Origin: CAXBPY01 sp003455275
Lineage (GTDB): Bacteria; Bacteroidota; Bacteroidia; Chitinophagales; UBA10324
Length of the DNA stretch: 26,294 nt
Assembly: GCA_963977675.1 (NCBI GenBank)
Contig: CAXBPY010000043.1
Location: forward strand, 1 to 26,294
Direction: 5' to 3'
Each line of letters begins with the position of its first letter. Within the stretch, counting starts at the first letter, position 1. The notes beneath the pieces are model-generated. The model saw nothing but the letters and a program-made list of their open reading frames with translations, was not told the origin of the DNA and made no database searches. Shown in pieces: positions 1-7,435 of this stretch. The position numbers and the translations under genes were made by a program.

Positions 1-1824
1 TGGACTGTATTTAATCGCCCTTCTGCCGAACAGCAAGCGCATCAAAAACATATTCAGGATTCGATTGCATTTGTTCAGCACAGGGCAGATTCACTTGCCA
101 AAATTGTAAAGGTTGACTCATCATCTTTAAAAACAGATACCACTCACACTATCAATGCTGTAGCTGAAAACACCGCGGTTCCTGTAACTGCAACAAGTTT
201 GTTTCATGATTCGCTCAACAATTCTGAATCATTTCTCACAATAGAAAATGATTTAATGAAAGTAACCCTGAGCAATAAGGGGGGCAGAGTTTATTCAGTT
301 GAACTAAAAAAGTATAAGACATATGATGCAAAACCTTTGGTGCTTTTCGATGGAGAAAATTCAGGATTTAATTATTCATTCTTCTCAGGAAATATTCCGG
401 TCAACACTTCAGACATTTTTTTCAAAACAGAAAACACATCCGCTTCGGTTAAGAAAAATGATTCAGCAACTATTGTTTTCAGAGCAGGTATTTCATCCAA
501 CAAATTTTTCGAACAATCATACACTCTTCATGGCGGCAGTTATTTGATTGACTACAAAGTCCGATTGGTGGGATTAGATTCTGTGGTGGCATTGAATACA
601 GATAATATTCAATTGAGCTGGCTTCAAAAACCTATTAATACTGAAAGCAGCATGCCTAACAACCGCACTGTTGCTTCTGTTTACTACAAGATGCCGGATG
701 AGGATGCAACTTCATTATCACTTACAAAGGATGCTGAAGAAAAAGTTCATGGCAATATTGAATGGGTTTGTTTCAAGCAACATTTTTTTAATTCAACATT
801 GATCGGCAAAGGAGTTTTTATTGATGGAACAATTACAGACACCACGAAAGTGAGTGATAAGTATGTAAAGAATATGACTGCTGATTTCACCATTCCTTAC
901 AAACATGGCGGTCAGAATAATTATGCGATGCAGATGTATTTCGGTCCGAATGATTATCGTGAATTAAAAAGTCACGGCATTGGTCTCGAAGGAATCATTC
1001 CGTTAGGTTCAGGAATTTTTTACTGGTTCGCTGCTCCAATTAATAAATGGTTCATTCTTCCGCTCTTTCACTTCCTCAACAGCTTTATTGCTAACTACGG
1101 AATCATCATTCTAATCATGACGATTCTTATTCGCGTCATCACGCTTCCATTCACTTACAAAAGCATGGTGAGTGCAGCGAAGATGAAAGTGCTTAAACCT
1201 GAGATTGATGAACTGAAAGAAAAATATAAAGACGATCAAGGAAGGTTTGGTCAAGAGCAATTAAAACTTTTCCGCCAGGCCGGGGTAAATCCTCTCGGCG
1301 GTTGCCTTCCGCTGCTATTACAACTTCCGATTTTAGTAGCGATGTATAGCTTGTTTCCAATCAGCATTGAGTTGCGTCAGCAATCTTTCCTTTGGGCAAA
1401 AGACCTTACGGCTTACGATAGCATTTGGAATTTCCCGAATGGATTTTCAATTCCGTTTTATGGAGATCATGTGAGTTTGTTCACTTTGCTTATGACAGTT
1501 TCCCAAATCGTTATGGCAGTTTATATGAGCCAGATGAATAATGCCACGGGACAAATGAAGTGGATGCAATACATTTTCCCCATCATGCTGCTTGGTATTT
1601 TCAATAATCTTTCTGCGGCACTTACTTACTATTATTTTCTTTTCAACCTACTTTCGATCATTATGCAATGGGTGGTAACAAAATATATGATTGACGAAAA
1701 AGCTATTCACGCACAAATTCAGGAGAACAAAAAGAAGGGACCGAAAAAGAGCGGCTTTATGTCGCGGCTCGAAGAAATGCAGAAGAAACAGCAGGCCGCT
1801 CAGCGTGAGCGCTCACGCAGGTAA
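1..1824 (+). CDS. yidC: Membrane protein insertase YidC, 3' part (5' end outside window)
   Basis: The frame is open from base 1, giving 607 residues before TAA at 1822. The first codons read WTVFNRPS, which fits the end of the first membrane segment of a Bacteroidota YidC, so only about 20-25 N-terminal residues are missing. A TTG at 199 is not the start. YidC inserts and folds inner-membrane proteins, with or without SecYEG. A periplasmic beta-rich domain covers roughly codons 75-330. The conserved insertase core follows from about codon 345. The conserved membrane-embedded Arg of the hydrophilic groove is codon 378 (bases 1132-1134, in ILIRVITLP). The cytoplasmic hairpin (KMKVLKPEIDELKEKY) and the GCLPLLLQLPI segment come next, then further membrane helices. 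The C-terminal tail is strongly basic and glutamine-rich, as in YidC proteins whose tails contact the ribosome. Identification is firm. Confidence 0.96.
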   Translation, partial: WTVFNRPSAEQQAHQKHIQDSIAFVQHRADSLAKIVKVDSSSLKTDTTHTINAVAENTAVPVTATSLFHDSLNNSESFLTIENDLMKVTLSNKGGRVYSVELKKYKTYDAKPLVLFDGENSGFNYSFFSGNIPVNTSDIFFKTENTSASVKKNDSATIVFRAGISSNKFFEQSYTLHGGSYLIDYKVRLVGLDSVVALNTDNIQLSWLQKPINTESSMPNNRTVASVYYKMPDEDATSLSLTKDAEEKVHGNIEWVCFKQHFFNSTLIGKGVFIDGTITDTTKVSDKYVKNMTADFTIPYKHGGQNNYAMQMYFGPNDYRELKSHGIGLEGIIPLGSGIFYWFAAPINKWFILPLFHFLNSFIANYGIIILIMTILIRVITLPFTYKSMVSAAKMKVLKPEIDELKEKYKDDQGRFGQEQLKLFRQAGVNPLGGCLPLLLQLPILVAMYSLFPISIELRQQSFLWAKDLTAYDSIWNFPNGFSIPFYGDHVSLFTLLMTVSQIVMAVYMSQMNNATGQMKWMQYIFPIMLLGIFNNLSAALTYYYFLFNLLSIIMQWVVTKYMIDEKAIHAQIQENKKKGPKKSGFMSRLEEMQKKQQAAQRERSRR

Positions 1825-1831
1825 GTTGAAT

Positions 1832-1860
1832 GTTATTTGTTATTAGTAATTAGTTATTAC
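1832..1860. repeat. Degenerate GTTATT/ATTAGT word repeat
   Basis: The gap after yidC holds a run of overlapping near-repeats of GTTATT, ATTAGT and TAATTAG. It is too short and irregular to be a microsatellite. It resembles other word-like intergenic runs in this window (9019-9176 and 9704-9766). It lies between the convergent ends of yidC and the T9SS-type gene, and no clear terminator hairpin is visible in the gap. No function can be assigned. Confidence 0.4.
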
Positions 1861-1910
1861 TGAAATCGTATTCGCGAACAACAGATAACAATAAACTTAG
1901 TACCTGAAAT

Positions 1911-3563
1911 TTATTTCGAGATTACAAACTTCTCCCTCTTTAGAATATTTCCTCCGGACATAATCTGATATAAGTAAACTCCGGAAGGCATTTCCTGTAA
2001 GTGCAATGAAACAGACTTATTGTAAGCTGGCAATTCAACCGAAGAAACATGCTCGCCATTCAAATCATAAATCTCCAGATAACCGCTTGCATCATTGGGA
2101 AGTGCATAATTTAAATTAAAATTTCCATCATTTGGATTTGGGAAAAGTTCAATACTTCCATTTCCTTCTTCAACATTGGGTTCATTAACTGAAGTAGGGT
2201 TTAAACTTTCGCAGGTATGCGAACTTCCTATGAAAATATTTGTGACAGACGCAATGGCATCGGTTACTGTAAAATTATTGCTGCCCTGCGCAGAGTAAGA
2301 AGCATTCATTGATTGAGTTGTAACATTGGTAACACTCATAGCCACCGGAGATTCATGACAAAATCCATTTCCATTTTCATCAATGTTGCATACATAAGCC
2401 CAGTAAGCCATTCCAACTACTGCATAATTATGCTCAGTTAAATGGCAGATTGAATAAGCATCATCGTAGCCCGCACCATTGAATTCGCTGTTTCCGGTTG
2501 ACTTCTGCCAGAGCACTGCACCATTCGCATCAATACGAAATAAGAGAGCATTTACATTTTCATTTTGGTTAATGAAAACATTTCCAATCACAACAGCGCC
2601 GCCATCAGCAGTTACAGCAAGATCATTGATACTCTCAGATGAAGAAGTTCCATATCGTTTAAACCACAGCAGGTTTCCGTTCAAATCTGTTTTAAGTAAA
2701 AATGGGTTGTTGCTACCCTGTGAGCCACCAATGTAAGTTCCTCCAATCAAAAGTGAATTATCAGCTGTTTCACGAAAAGTTTTAATTACCGGTTGTTGCT
2801 GATCCAGAAATTTTTTTGCCCAGATAATTGTTCCGTTCTCATCTGCCTTTAAAACCGAAATAAAATTCCCTCCGCTCAAATACAAGCGACCGCATACATA
2901 CATGCTGCCATCAGCATTCTCAATAATTTTGCTTGCAGATCCCATTGCTCCATTCAATGAATAATCTTTCATCCAAACAATATCGCCATCTGAATTTATT
3001 TTCATGTACAATTGATTGGTTGAACAGCCTCCGCCGCATAGAATCACTCCATCATTTACATCAGCAGTAATGCCATAAACAAAATCACTGCCTTGTTTAT
3101 GTAAAAGTTTAGACCATTTAAGCGATCCGTCAGCATTTATTCTTGTCAGTGAAATCTGCGCAGTCCCTCCTGTTGTATCGGTACTCTGACAGGCAGCCAC
3201 AATATCGCCCGATGATGCTTCACAAATTCCTGTAATAACCAGCGAATTAGACTGAGATATTCCCTTACTCCAAATGATGTTTCCTGACGAATCGAATTTA
3301 ACAAAGTTGGATCCATCACTTACAACAATGCAACCATCCATCGTTCTTACCGATTTCAAAAAATTCATTCCATGCCACGAACGAAATGTGATTTGATTTC
3401 CTGATGCTCTTGATTCAGGAGACTGAGAAAAATAAAAGATAAATGAAATGATACCACCAATTATTGCTGCGCAAATTCCTCCGGTGATAATAGCTCTTGC
3501 CGTTTTCTGCCTCAGAGTTTGGCGACTCTTCAGTATCATCAGCATTTGTAATCTTCTTCTCAT
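1911..3563 (-). CDS. T9SS type-A sorting domain protein with beta-propeller-like repeats
   Basis: A 550-residue protein, probably surface-exposed or secreted by the type IX system. Residues 1-23 are highly basic, followed by a hydrophobic segment at 24-45 acting as signal peptide or anchor. Residues about 55-400 contain at least five copies of a motif like LxRINADGSLKWSK, IDANGAVLWQKS and DLNGNLLWFKRYG. These are spaced 45-50 residues apart and are typical of delta-60/PQQ-like beta-propeller blades. A linker with NVTTQS-type text precedes the final 80 residues, which start LFPNPNDGNF, contain IYDLNGEHV and end MPSGVYLYQI...KFVISK. This is a classic T9SS type-A C-terminal domain that directs outer-membrane passage. 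The ATG at 3563 is used; internal Met7 or Met9 would shorten the basic region only slightly. Ligand or substrate is unknown. No catalytic motif is visible. Confidence 0.85.
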   Translation of the reverse strand: MRRRLQMLMILKSRQTLRQKTARAIITGGICAAIIGGIISFIFYFSQSPESRASGNQITFRSWHGMNFLKSVRTMDGCIVVSDGSNFVKFDSSGNIIWSKGISQSNSLVITGICEASSGDIVAACQSTDTTGGTAQISLTRINADGSLKWSKLLHKQGSDFVYGITADVNDGVILCGGGCSTNQLYMKINSDGDIVWMKDYSLNGAMGSASKIIENADGSMYVCGRLYLSGGNFISVLKADENGTIIWAKKFLDQQQPVIKTFRETADNSLLIGGTYIGGSQGSNNPFLLKTDLNGNLLWFKRYGTSSSESINDLAVTADGGAVVIGNVFINQNENVNALLFRIDANGAVLWQKSTGNSEFNGAGYDDAYSICHLTEHNYAVVGMAYWAYVCNIDENGNGFCHESPVAMSVTNVTTQSMNASYSAQGSNNFTVTDAIASVTNIFIGSSHTCESLNPTSVNEPNVEEGNGSIELFPNPNDGNFNLNYALPNDASGYLEIYDLNGEHVSSVELPAYNKSVSLHLQEMPSGVYLYQIMSGGNILKREKFVISK

Positions 3564-3762
3564 AGTCCGTGTTTTAATTTATCAGAAAATGAGCGTTGCT
3601 TACGAGATGATTATAAAAAAGTTCGCCTCTTTAAAATTGAATTAATTGAGAAAATAAATTGGCTATTACATCTTTCACTGAAATGCCTATGATGAAATAT
3701 CAAAAGGTACCAGGGAAATAGAAATAAAAAAGGTGGAAAGAATTTAGCTGTCTTTTCCATCG

Positions 3763-3791
3763 TCGGGGGTGATCCCGAAATGAATCGGGAT
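3763..3791. repeat. Palindromic element with two alternative hairpins
   Basis: The arms ATCCCGA (3772-3778) and TCGGGAT (3785-3791) pair perfectly over 7 bp with a 6-base loop. A second TCGGG at 3763-3767 can instead pair with the same central CCCGA (3774-3778). The two hairpins are mutually exclusive. There is no T-tract on either side, so it is not a standard terminator. Palindromes built on TCCCGA/TCGGGA recur in many Bacteroidota intergenic regions as I recall them, so this may be one copy of a dispersed REP-like family. Confidence 0.45.
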
Positions 3792-3830
3792 GGGCTTTCA
3801 ATTACGCTACTTGCAAAATTTTTTTTTGAA

Positions 3831-3867
3831 AATAAAAAAGGCGATGAAAAAATATTCCATCGCCTTT
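3831..3867 (-). terminator. Rho-independent terminator of the tRNA-Ser/tRNA-Pro transcript
   Basis: On the minus strand AAAGGCGATG and CATCGCCTTT form a perfect 10-bp stem (3858-3867 with 3837-3846) around an 11-base loop. It is followed by TTTTTTATT. It begins 10 bases after the end of tRNA-Pro, in the right orientation to end the tRNA transcript. Confidence 0.85.
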
Positions 3868-3876
3868 ACCATCATG

Positions 3877-3950
3877 TCGGGGTGGCCAGACTCGAACTGG
3901 CGACCCCCTGCTCCCAAAACAGGTGCGCTAGCCAACTGCGCTACACCCCG
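3877..3950 (-). tRNA. tRNA-Pro (anticodon TGG)
   Basis: A 74-base cloverleaf. The acceptor stem CGGGGTG/CACCCCG is fully paired with discriminator A. The D stem is GCGC/GCGC. The anticodon stem CCTGT/GCAGG encloses TTTGGGA, giving anticodon TGG, which reads CCA and by wobble other CCN codons. The T arm is GCCAG-TTCGAGT-CTGGC. CCA is not encoded and must be added enzymatically. It lies 45 bases downstream of tRNA-Ser in the same orientation and shares its terminator. Confidence 0.95.
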
Positions 3951-3995
3951 ATGGATTTCTTTTAAGTATCAATTTTTTAAAGAACAAAATTTCAG

Positions 3996-4086
3996 CGGAG
4001 AGGGAGGGATTCGAACCCTCGATACAAGTTTAAGCTCGTATAACGGTTTAGCAAACCGGCCCTTTCGGCCACTCAGGCACCTCTCC
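3996..4086 (-). tRNA. tRNA-Ser (anticodon GCT)
   Basis: A 91-base type II tRNA. The acceptor stem is GGAGAGG/CCTCTCC with discriminator G, the usual serine identity base. The anticodon loop is TTGCTAA, giving anticodon GCT for AGC/AGU codons. The long variable arm is ATACGAG/CTTGTAT with one G-T pair. The T arm is GAGGG-TTCGAAT-CCCTC. CCA is not encoded. It is the first gene of a two-tRNA transcript with tRNA-Pro. Confidence 0.95.
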
Positions 4087-4098
4087 GTTTAAGGCGGG

Positions 4099-4106
4099 CA
4101 AATGTA
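4099..4106 (-). promoter_or_regulatory. Candidate -7 promoter element for the tRNA pair
   Basis: The minus strand reads TACATTTG, an exact match to the Bacteroidota -7 consensus TAnnTTTG, ending 12 bases before the first base of tRNA-Ser. A weak -33-like TGTG lies about 19 bases further upstream. The spacing would start transcription within a few bases of the tRNA 5' end, independently of dnaA. Confidence 0.5.
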
Positions 4107-4145
4107 AACGAAAACATCTCCCACCACACAGGTGCTTAAAAAATA

Positions 4146-5579
4146 TCAGGTGATACTGAGTTGAATTTTCTTTTCAATTTCCTGAACTGATTCTTTAAAC
4201 TCCTTATCAGTATCCATCATGTCTTTTACCGCCTGGCAACTATGAATAACAGTGCTGTGATCACGGCCGCCGAAATGCCGCCCAATAACTTTTAAAGAAT
4301 TCTTTGTGTAGTTCTTTGCCAGATACATGCTGAGCTGACGCGCCTGAACAATTGCACGCTTGCGGGTTTTTTCCTTCAATTTTTCCGGAGCAACGCTGAA
4401 GAATTCGCAAACAGCTTTTTGAATGAATTCAATTGAAACTTCTCTTGAGATTGTTTTAACAAAATTCTTGATAATCTTTTTAGCCAAATCCAGGTCAACT
4501 TCTTTTTTATTGAGAGAAGATTGAGCAAGCAATGAAACCAGCGCACCTTCCAAATCGCGAATACTGCTGCTTATGTTGTAAGCAACAAACTCAACCACTT
4601 CACGCGGAAGTTCAATTCCATCGGCATACATTTTCTTTTCAAGAATAGCAATACGGGTTTCAAAATCAGGGGCCTGAATATCTGCACTTAAACCCCAGCG
4701 GAACCGGCTGAGCAATCTTTCTTCCATTCCTTCTAAATCACGCGGTGCGCGATCTGAAGTGAGAATAAGCTGGCGGCCGCTCTGATGCAAATGATTAAAG
4801 ATATGAAAGAATATATCCTGTGTTCTGTCTTTGTTAGCGAAGAACTGAATATCATCAACTATTAAAATGTCAATCAATTGATAGAAATGAATAAAATCAT
4901 TGACGCTGTTATGCTTCAAAGCATCAATAAATTGATTGGTGAATTTTTCAGCAGGAACAAAAAGGACTGTCTTCTGTGAGTTGTTCTGCTTAATCTGATT
5001 TCCGATTGCTTGCGCCAGATGGGTTTTTCCTAAACCAACTCCTCCATAAATCACAAGCGGATTGAAAGATGTTGCTCCGGGTTTTTGTGCAACTGCATAA
5101 CCTGCGCTGCGTGCAAGGCGATTGCAATCTCCTTCAACATATGTATCGAAAGTATATGCAGCATTGAGTTGCGATTCGATATTCAGTTTACGCAATCCGG
5201 GAATGATGAATGGATTTTTTATTTGATGACCAAGCACCATTGAAGCTGGAATGTCCTGGTTCTTCACTGTGCCAGAAGTTGCTGTAGGAATATTTACTGT
5301 GTAAGGTCCGCTCTTGTGCGTAGAGTTGTCAACTACTACTTGATATTCGAGTCGTGCATCGTTGCTGAGTTCTCGTTTCAATGCTTTGCGAAGAATGGCA
5401 ACATAATGTTCTTCGAGCCACTCATAAAAAAACTGACTCGGAACCTGAATAGTTAGAACGCTTCCATTGAGCTTTACAGGTTTGATAGGTTCAAACCATG
5501 TCTTGAAACTTTGAGTGGGCACTAAATCTTTTATGATGTTGAGGCATTCGTTCCAAACTGATTCTGCTGTCTTCGACAT
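4146..5579 (-). CDS. dnaA: Chromosomal replication initiator DnaA
   Basis: A 477-residue AAA+ initiator that binds DnaA boxes and melts the origin. Domain I (1-80) starts SKTAESVWNECL and contains QSFKTWFEPI. The Walker A motif GGVGLGKT is at residues 179-186, and Walker B LIVDDIQF has its acidic pair at 242-243. The arginine-finger/sensor region LLSRFRWG follows. The C-terminal DNA-binding domain carries the family signature GRDHSTVIH. The frame can be extended 23 codons upstream to a TTG at 5648, but the ATG at 5579 gives the standard N-terminus. The gene is followed by tRNAs rather than dnaN, and no cluster of DnaA boxes is visible nearby, so oriC is probably elsewhere. The 104-base upstream gap has only a near-match to the -7 consensus (CACATTTG, complement of 5646-5653). 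Confidence 0.98.
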   Translation of the reverse strand: MSKTAESVWNECLNIIKDLVPTQSFKTWFEPIKPVKLNGSVLTIQVPSQFFYEWLEEHYVAILRKALKRELSNDARLEYQVVVDNSTHKSGPYTVNIPTATSGTVKNQDIPASMVLGHQIKNPFIIPGLRKLNIESQLNAAYTFDTYVEGDCNRLARSAGYAVAQKPGATSFNPLVIYGGVGLGKTHLAQAIGNQIKQNNSQKTVLFVPAEKFTNQFIDALKHNSVNDFIHFYQLIDILIVDDIQFFANKDRTQDIFFHIFNHLHQSGRQLILTSDRAPRDLEGMEERLLSRFRWGLSADIQAPDFETRIAILEKKMYADGIELPREVVEFVAYNISSSIRDLEGALVSLLAQSSLNKKEVDLDLAKKIIKNFVKTISREVSIEFIQKAVCEFFSVAPEKLKEKTRKRAIVQARQLSMYLAKNYTKNSLKVIGRHFGGRDHSTVIHSCQAVKDMMDTDKEFKESVQEIEKKIQLSIT

Positions 5580-5683
5580 ATGGCTGTAAAATAATTTTTG
5601 GTGTTGGTGATTTTTAAATTCGCTGATGAAAGTAACGCGAGCGGTCAAATGTGCAAGAAAAAAATTTCTAAAAAAATATTTTT

Positions 5684-6613
5684 TCAGTTTGGATTTGTCG
5701 TGACAATTACAGTTGATGAAGTTGCCTGTTTTTCAATGAGATTTTTTTTGAAGTAAAAATCAATTTTCCCTAAAACCAATCCTGCCCAGCCTACTTGATT
5801 CACGAGAACCTGTTTTCCCTCTGAGTTTTTGTAACTCACTGGTGCATCAAAAAAAGTGTGCGTGTGTCCGCCAATGATGAGATCAATGTTTGAAGTAGAC
5901 TGCGCAAAAATTTCGTCGCTGATTTTTTTGTCCTGGTATTTGTAACCAAGATGCGAGAGACAAATCACGATGTTGCATTTCTCTTCGTGCTTCAGTTGTG
6001 CGGCAATTGTGTTGGCGATTGAAATCGGTTCGAGATATTTTGTTTCGCCAAACATTTTTTCAGGTACCAATCCTTTCAGTTCAATACCTAAACCGAACAC
6101 TCCGATTTTTATTTTTCCTTTCTTGAAAATTTTATATGGAATTGTTTTTCCCTGCATCGCTGTGTTAGTGAAATCATAGTTCGAGCAGATGAGAGGAAAT
6201 GTTGCGTGCGGTAATGCAGCGGCAAGACCTCCCACCCCATTATCAAAATCATGATTGCCAATTGCACTTGCATCATACTGCATCTGGCTCATGAGTTTCA
6301 TCTCCAATTCGCCGTGATAGTAATTGAAGTAAGGAGTGCCCTGAAAAATATCTCCGGCATCAAGCAGCAAAACATTATCGGCAGCTGCACGAAGTTTCTG
6401 AATGAGTGATGCGCGCGTAGCTACGCCGCCAAGTCCCTGGTATTTTCCTCCGTCCATCGGGAAAGGGTCTATGCGCGAGTGCCAATCGTTGGTGTGAAGA
6501 ATAGTGAGTTTCTCTGAGTCATAATTTGCAAATGCATCAAGCGGAAATGAATTTGCGCCGAGCAACAATGCTCCGGTTCCCATCTGTTGTAAAAATTTTC
6601 TGCGGTTACTCAT
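5684..6613 (-). CDS. Periplasmic metallophosphatase: catalytic half of a split 5'-nucleotidase
   Basis: A 309-residue calcineurin-like phosphoesterase matching the N-terminal catalytic domain of UshA-type 5'-nucleotidases. The N-terminus NRRKFLQQ followed by a mildly hydrophobic stretch ending around residue 29 looks like a twin-arginine (Tat) signal, implying export in folded form, possibly with its metals. Metal-ligand motifs are complete: D43/H45 (TNDWH), D88 (AGD), N120/H121 (GNHDF), H221 (SHLG), and H250/H252 (GGHTH). The C-terminal substrate-specificity domain is absent from this protein. It is encoded by the gene just upstream, which overlaps by 8 bases (ATGAGTAA). The two proteins probably work together on nucleotides. 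A cyclic phosphodiester or UDP-sugar substrate is also possible for this family. Confidence 0.88.
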   Translation of the reverse strand: MSNRRKFLQQMGTGALLLGANSFPLDAFANYDSEKLTILHTNDWHSRIDPFPMDGGKYQGLGGVATRASLIQKLRAAADNVLLLDAGDIFQGTPYFNYYHGELEMKLMSQMQYDASAIGNHDFDNGVGGLAAALPHATFPLICSNYDFTNTAMQGKTIPYKIFKKGKIKIGVFGLGIELKGLVPEKMFGETKYLEPISIANTIAAQLKHEEKCNIVICLSHLGYKYQDKKISDEIFAQSTSNIDLIIGGHTHTFFDAPVSYKNSEGKQVLVNQVGWAGLVLGKIDFYFKKNLIEKQATSSTVIVTTNPN

Positions 6614-7349
6614 TGATTACTCTGTGTTCAATCTTAGCTGAAATTGTTTTGCCTTCCGAAGTTAAGTCACGGATGTAATCCATAATGAGATTTCGAAAAA
6701 GAATTTCACTCAGCGTTTTTTTCTGCGACAAAAGGAAAGAACAATCATCTCCGCCGTTCGCTATGTAATCACTGCACACAAAGCGATACGATTCGAGCGT
6801 GTCAAGCTTTTGATTGTTGATGTAAATCTGTTCTGCCGCACCTTTCATGATCATGAACTGCGCATTACTGATGGGCCAGCCGCCTTTCGCTGCTGCTTTA
6901 TCAAAAAGTTGCTTCACAATTTTCCCTGAACATTCCACTGTAGCAATTCCATTATCGAACGGCATCAGTTCAAACACATCCCCAACTGTAATCTCACCTG
7001 CATGAAGAGAAGGAATACGAATGCCTCCGTTGTTCATGATGCTGAAATCAATTTGCGTGTTCAACTCTTTGCGCGCCTGAATGAGCAGTGCATCAGCAAC
7101 AAAATTTCCGAGTGTTCCTTCGGGTTGCGCTTTCACTAATTCAGAATCATTTTTTCCAATCACCACATTCATCACTGCGCTCAAGCTATCTCTATAGGGA
7201 GAAATGAATTTCCACATCGAAGAGTCAACCGGATAGTCGGGCTTGAGATTAAATTTTGTGGCTGAGAAATCAGAAACCTGTAGCGGCTTGCAAGCAGAAA
7301 TCAGAAATGATAATGAAAATTGTATAAATAGTCGCAGCAGAAATTTCAT
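6606..7349 (-). CDS. Lipoprotein with 5'-nucleotidase C-terminal domain
   Basis: A 247-residue protein matching the C-terminal nucleotide-binding domain of the 5'-nucleotidase family. It shows GTLGNFVADAL, the IMNNGGIR motif, GEITVGDVFELMPFDN and SDYIANGGDD. The signal peptide ends LISAC, a good lipobox with Cys20, so it should be lipid-anchored through Sec. In UshA-type enzymes this domain follows the metallophosphatase domain in one chain and binds the base. Here it is a separate gene, transcribed first, overlapping the catalytic gene by 8 bases. Because the order is reversed relative to the fused enzyme, a simple frameshift cannot explain the split. The lipoprotein may dock the soluble catalytic partner at the membrane. 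Confidence 0.87.
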   Translation of the reverse strand: MKFLLRLFIQFSLSFLISACKPLQVSDFSATKFNLKPDYPVDSSMWKFISPYRDSLSAVMNVVIGKNDSELVKAQPEGTLGNFVADALLIQARKELNTQIDFSIMNNGGIRIPSLHAGEITVGDVFELMPFDNGIATVECSGKIVKQLFDKAAAKGGWPISNAQFMIMKGAAEQIYINNQKLDTLESYRFVCSDYIANGGDDCSFLLSQKKTLSEILFRNLIMDYIRDLTSEGKTISAKIEHRVINE

Positions 7350-7435
7350 AGTGCAATTCTATTATCCCTCTCGTTGGATGAAAATTAAATCTTAACGATT
7401 TCTATATTATTTTTTTTATAGATATGGTGTAATGG

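Larger units (their letters stand above)
3564..3876. other. Gene-free stretch between T9SS-type gene and tRNA-Pro
   Basis: About 310 bases without a credible gene. It contains the tRNA terminator (3831-3867) and a palindromic element (3763-3791). The remainder is AT-rich. A short plus-strand reading frame across 3780-4092 translates the complement of the tRNA genes and is not real. On the minus strand this stretch is the upstream region of the T9SS-type gene; I see no exact TAnnTTTG site in it. Confidence 0.6.

Noticed and set aside
3780..4092. Two overlapping short plus-strand reading frames over the tRNA region
   Set aside because: They translate the complement of tRNA-Pro and tRNA-Ser. 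Both tRNAs fold fully, so the frames are artefacts.
5580..5683. Origin of replication upstream of dnaA
   Set aside because: The 104-base gap is AT-rich but holds no recognisable DnaA boxes, and there is no space for a full origin.
5684..7349. Frameshifted single 5'-nucleotidase gene
   Set aside because: The C-terminal domain gene lies upstream of the catalytic-domain gene and each has its own export signal. A frameshift in a normal fused gene would keep the domain order.
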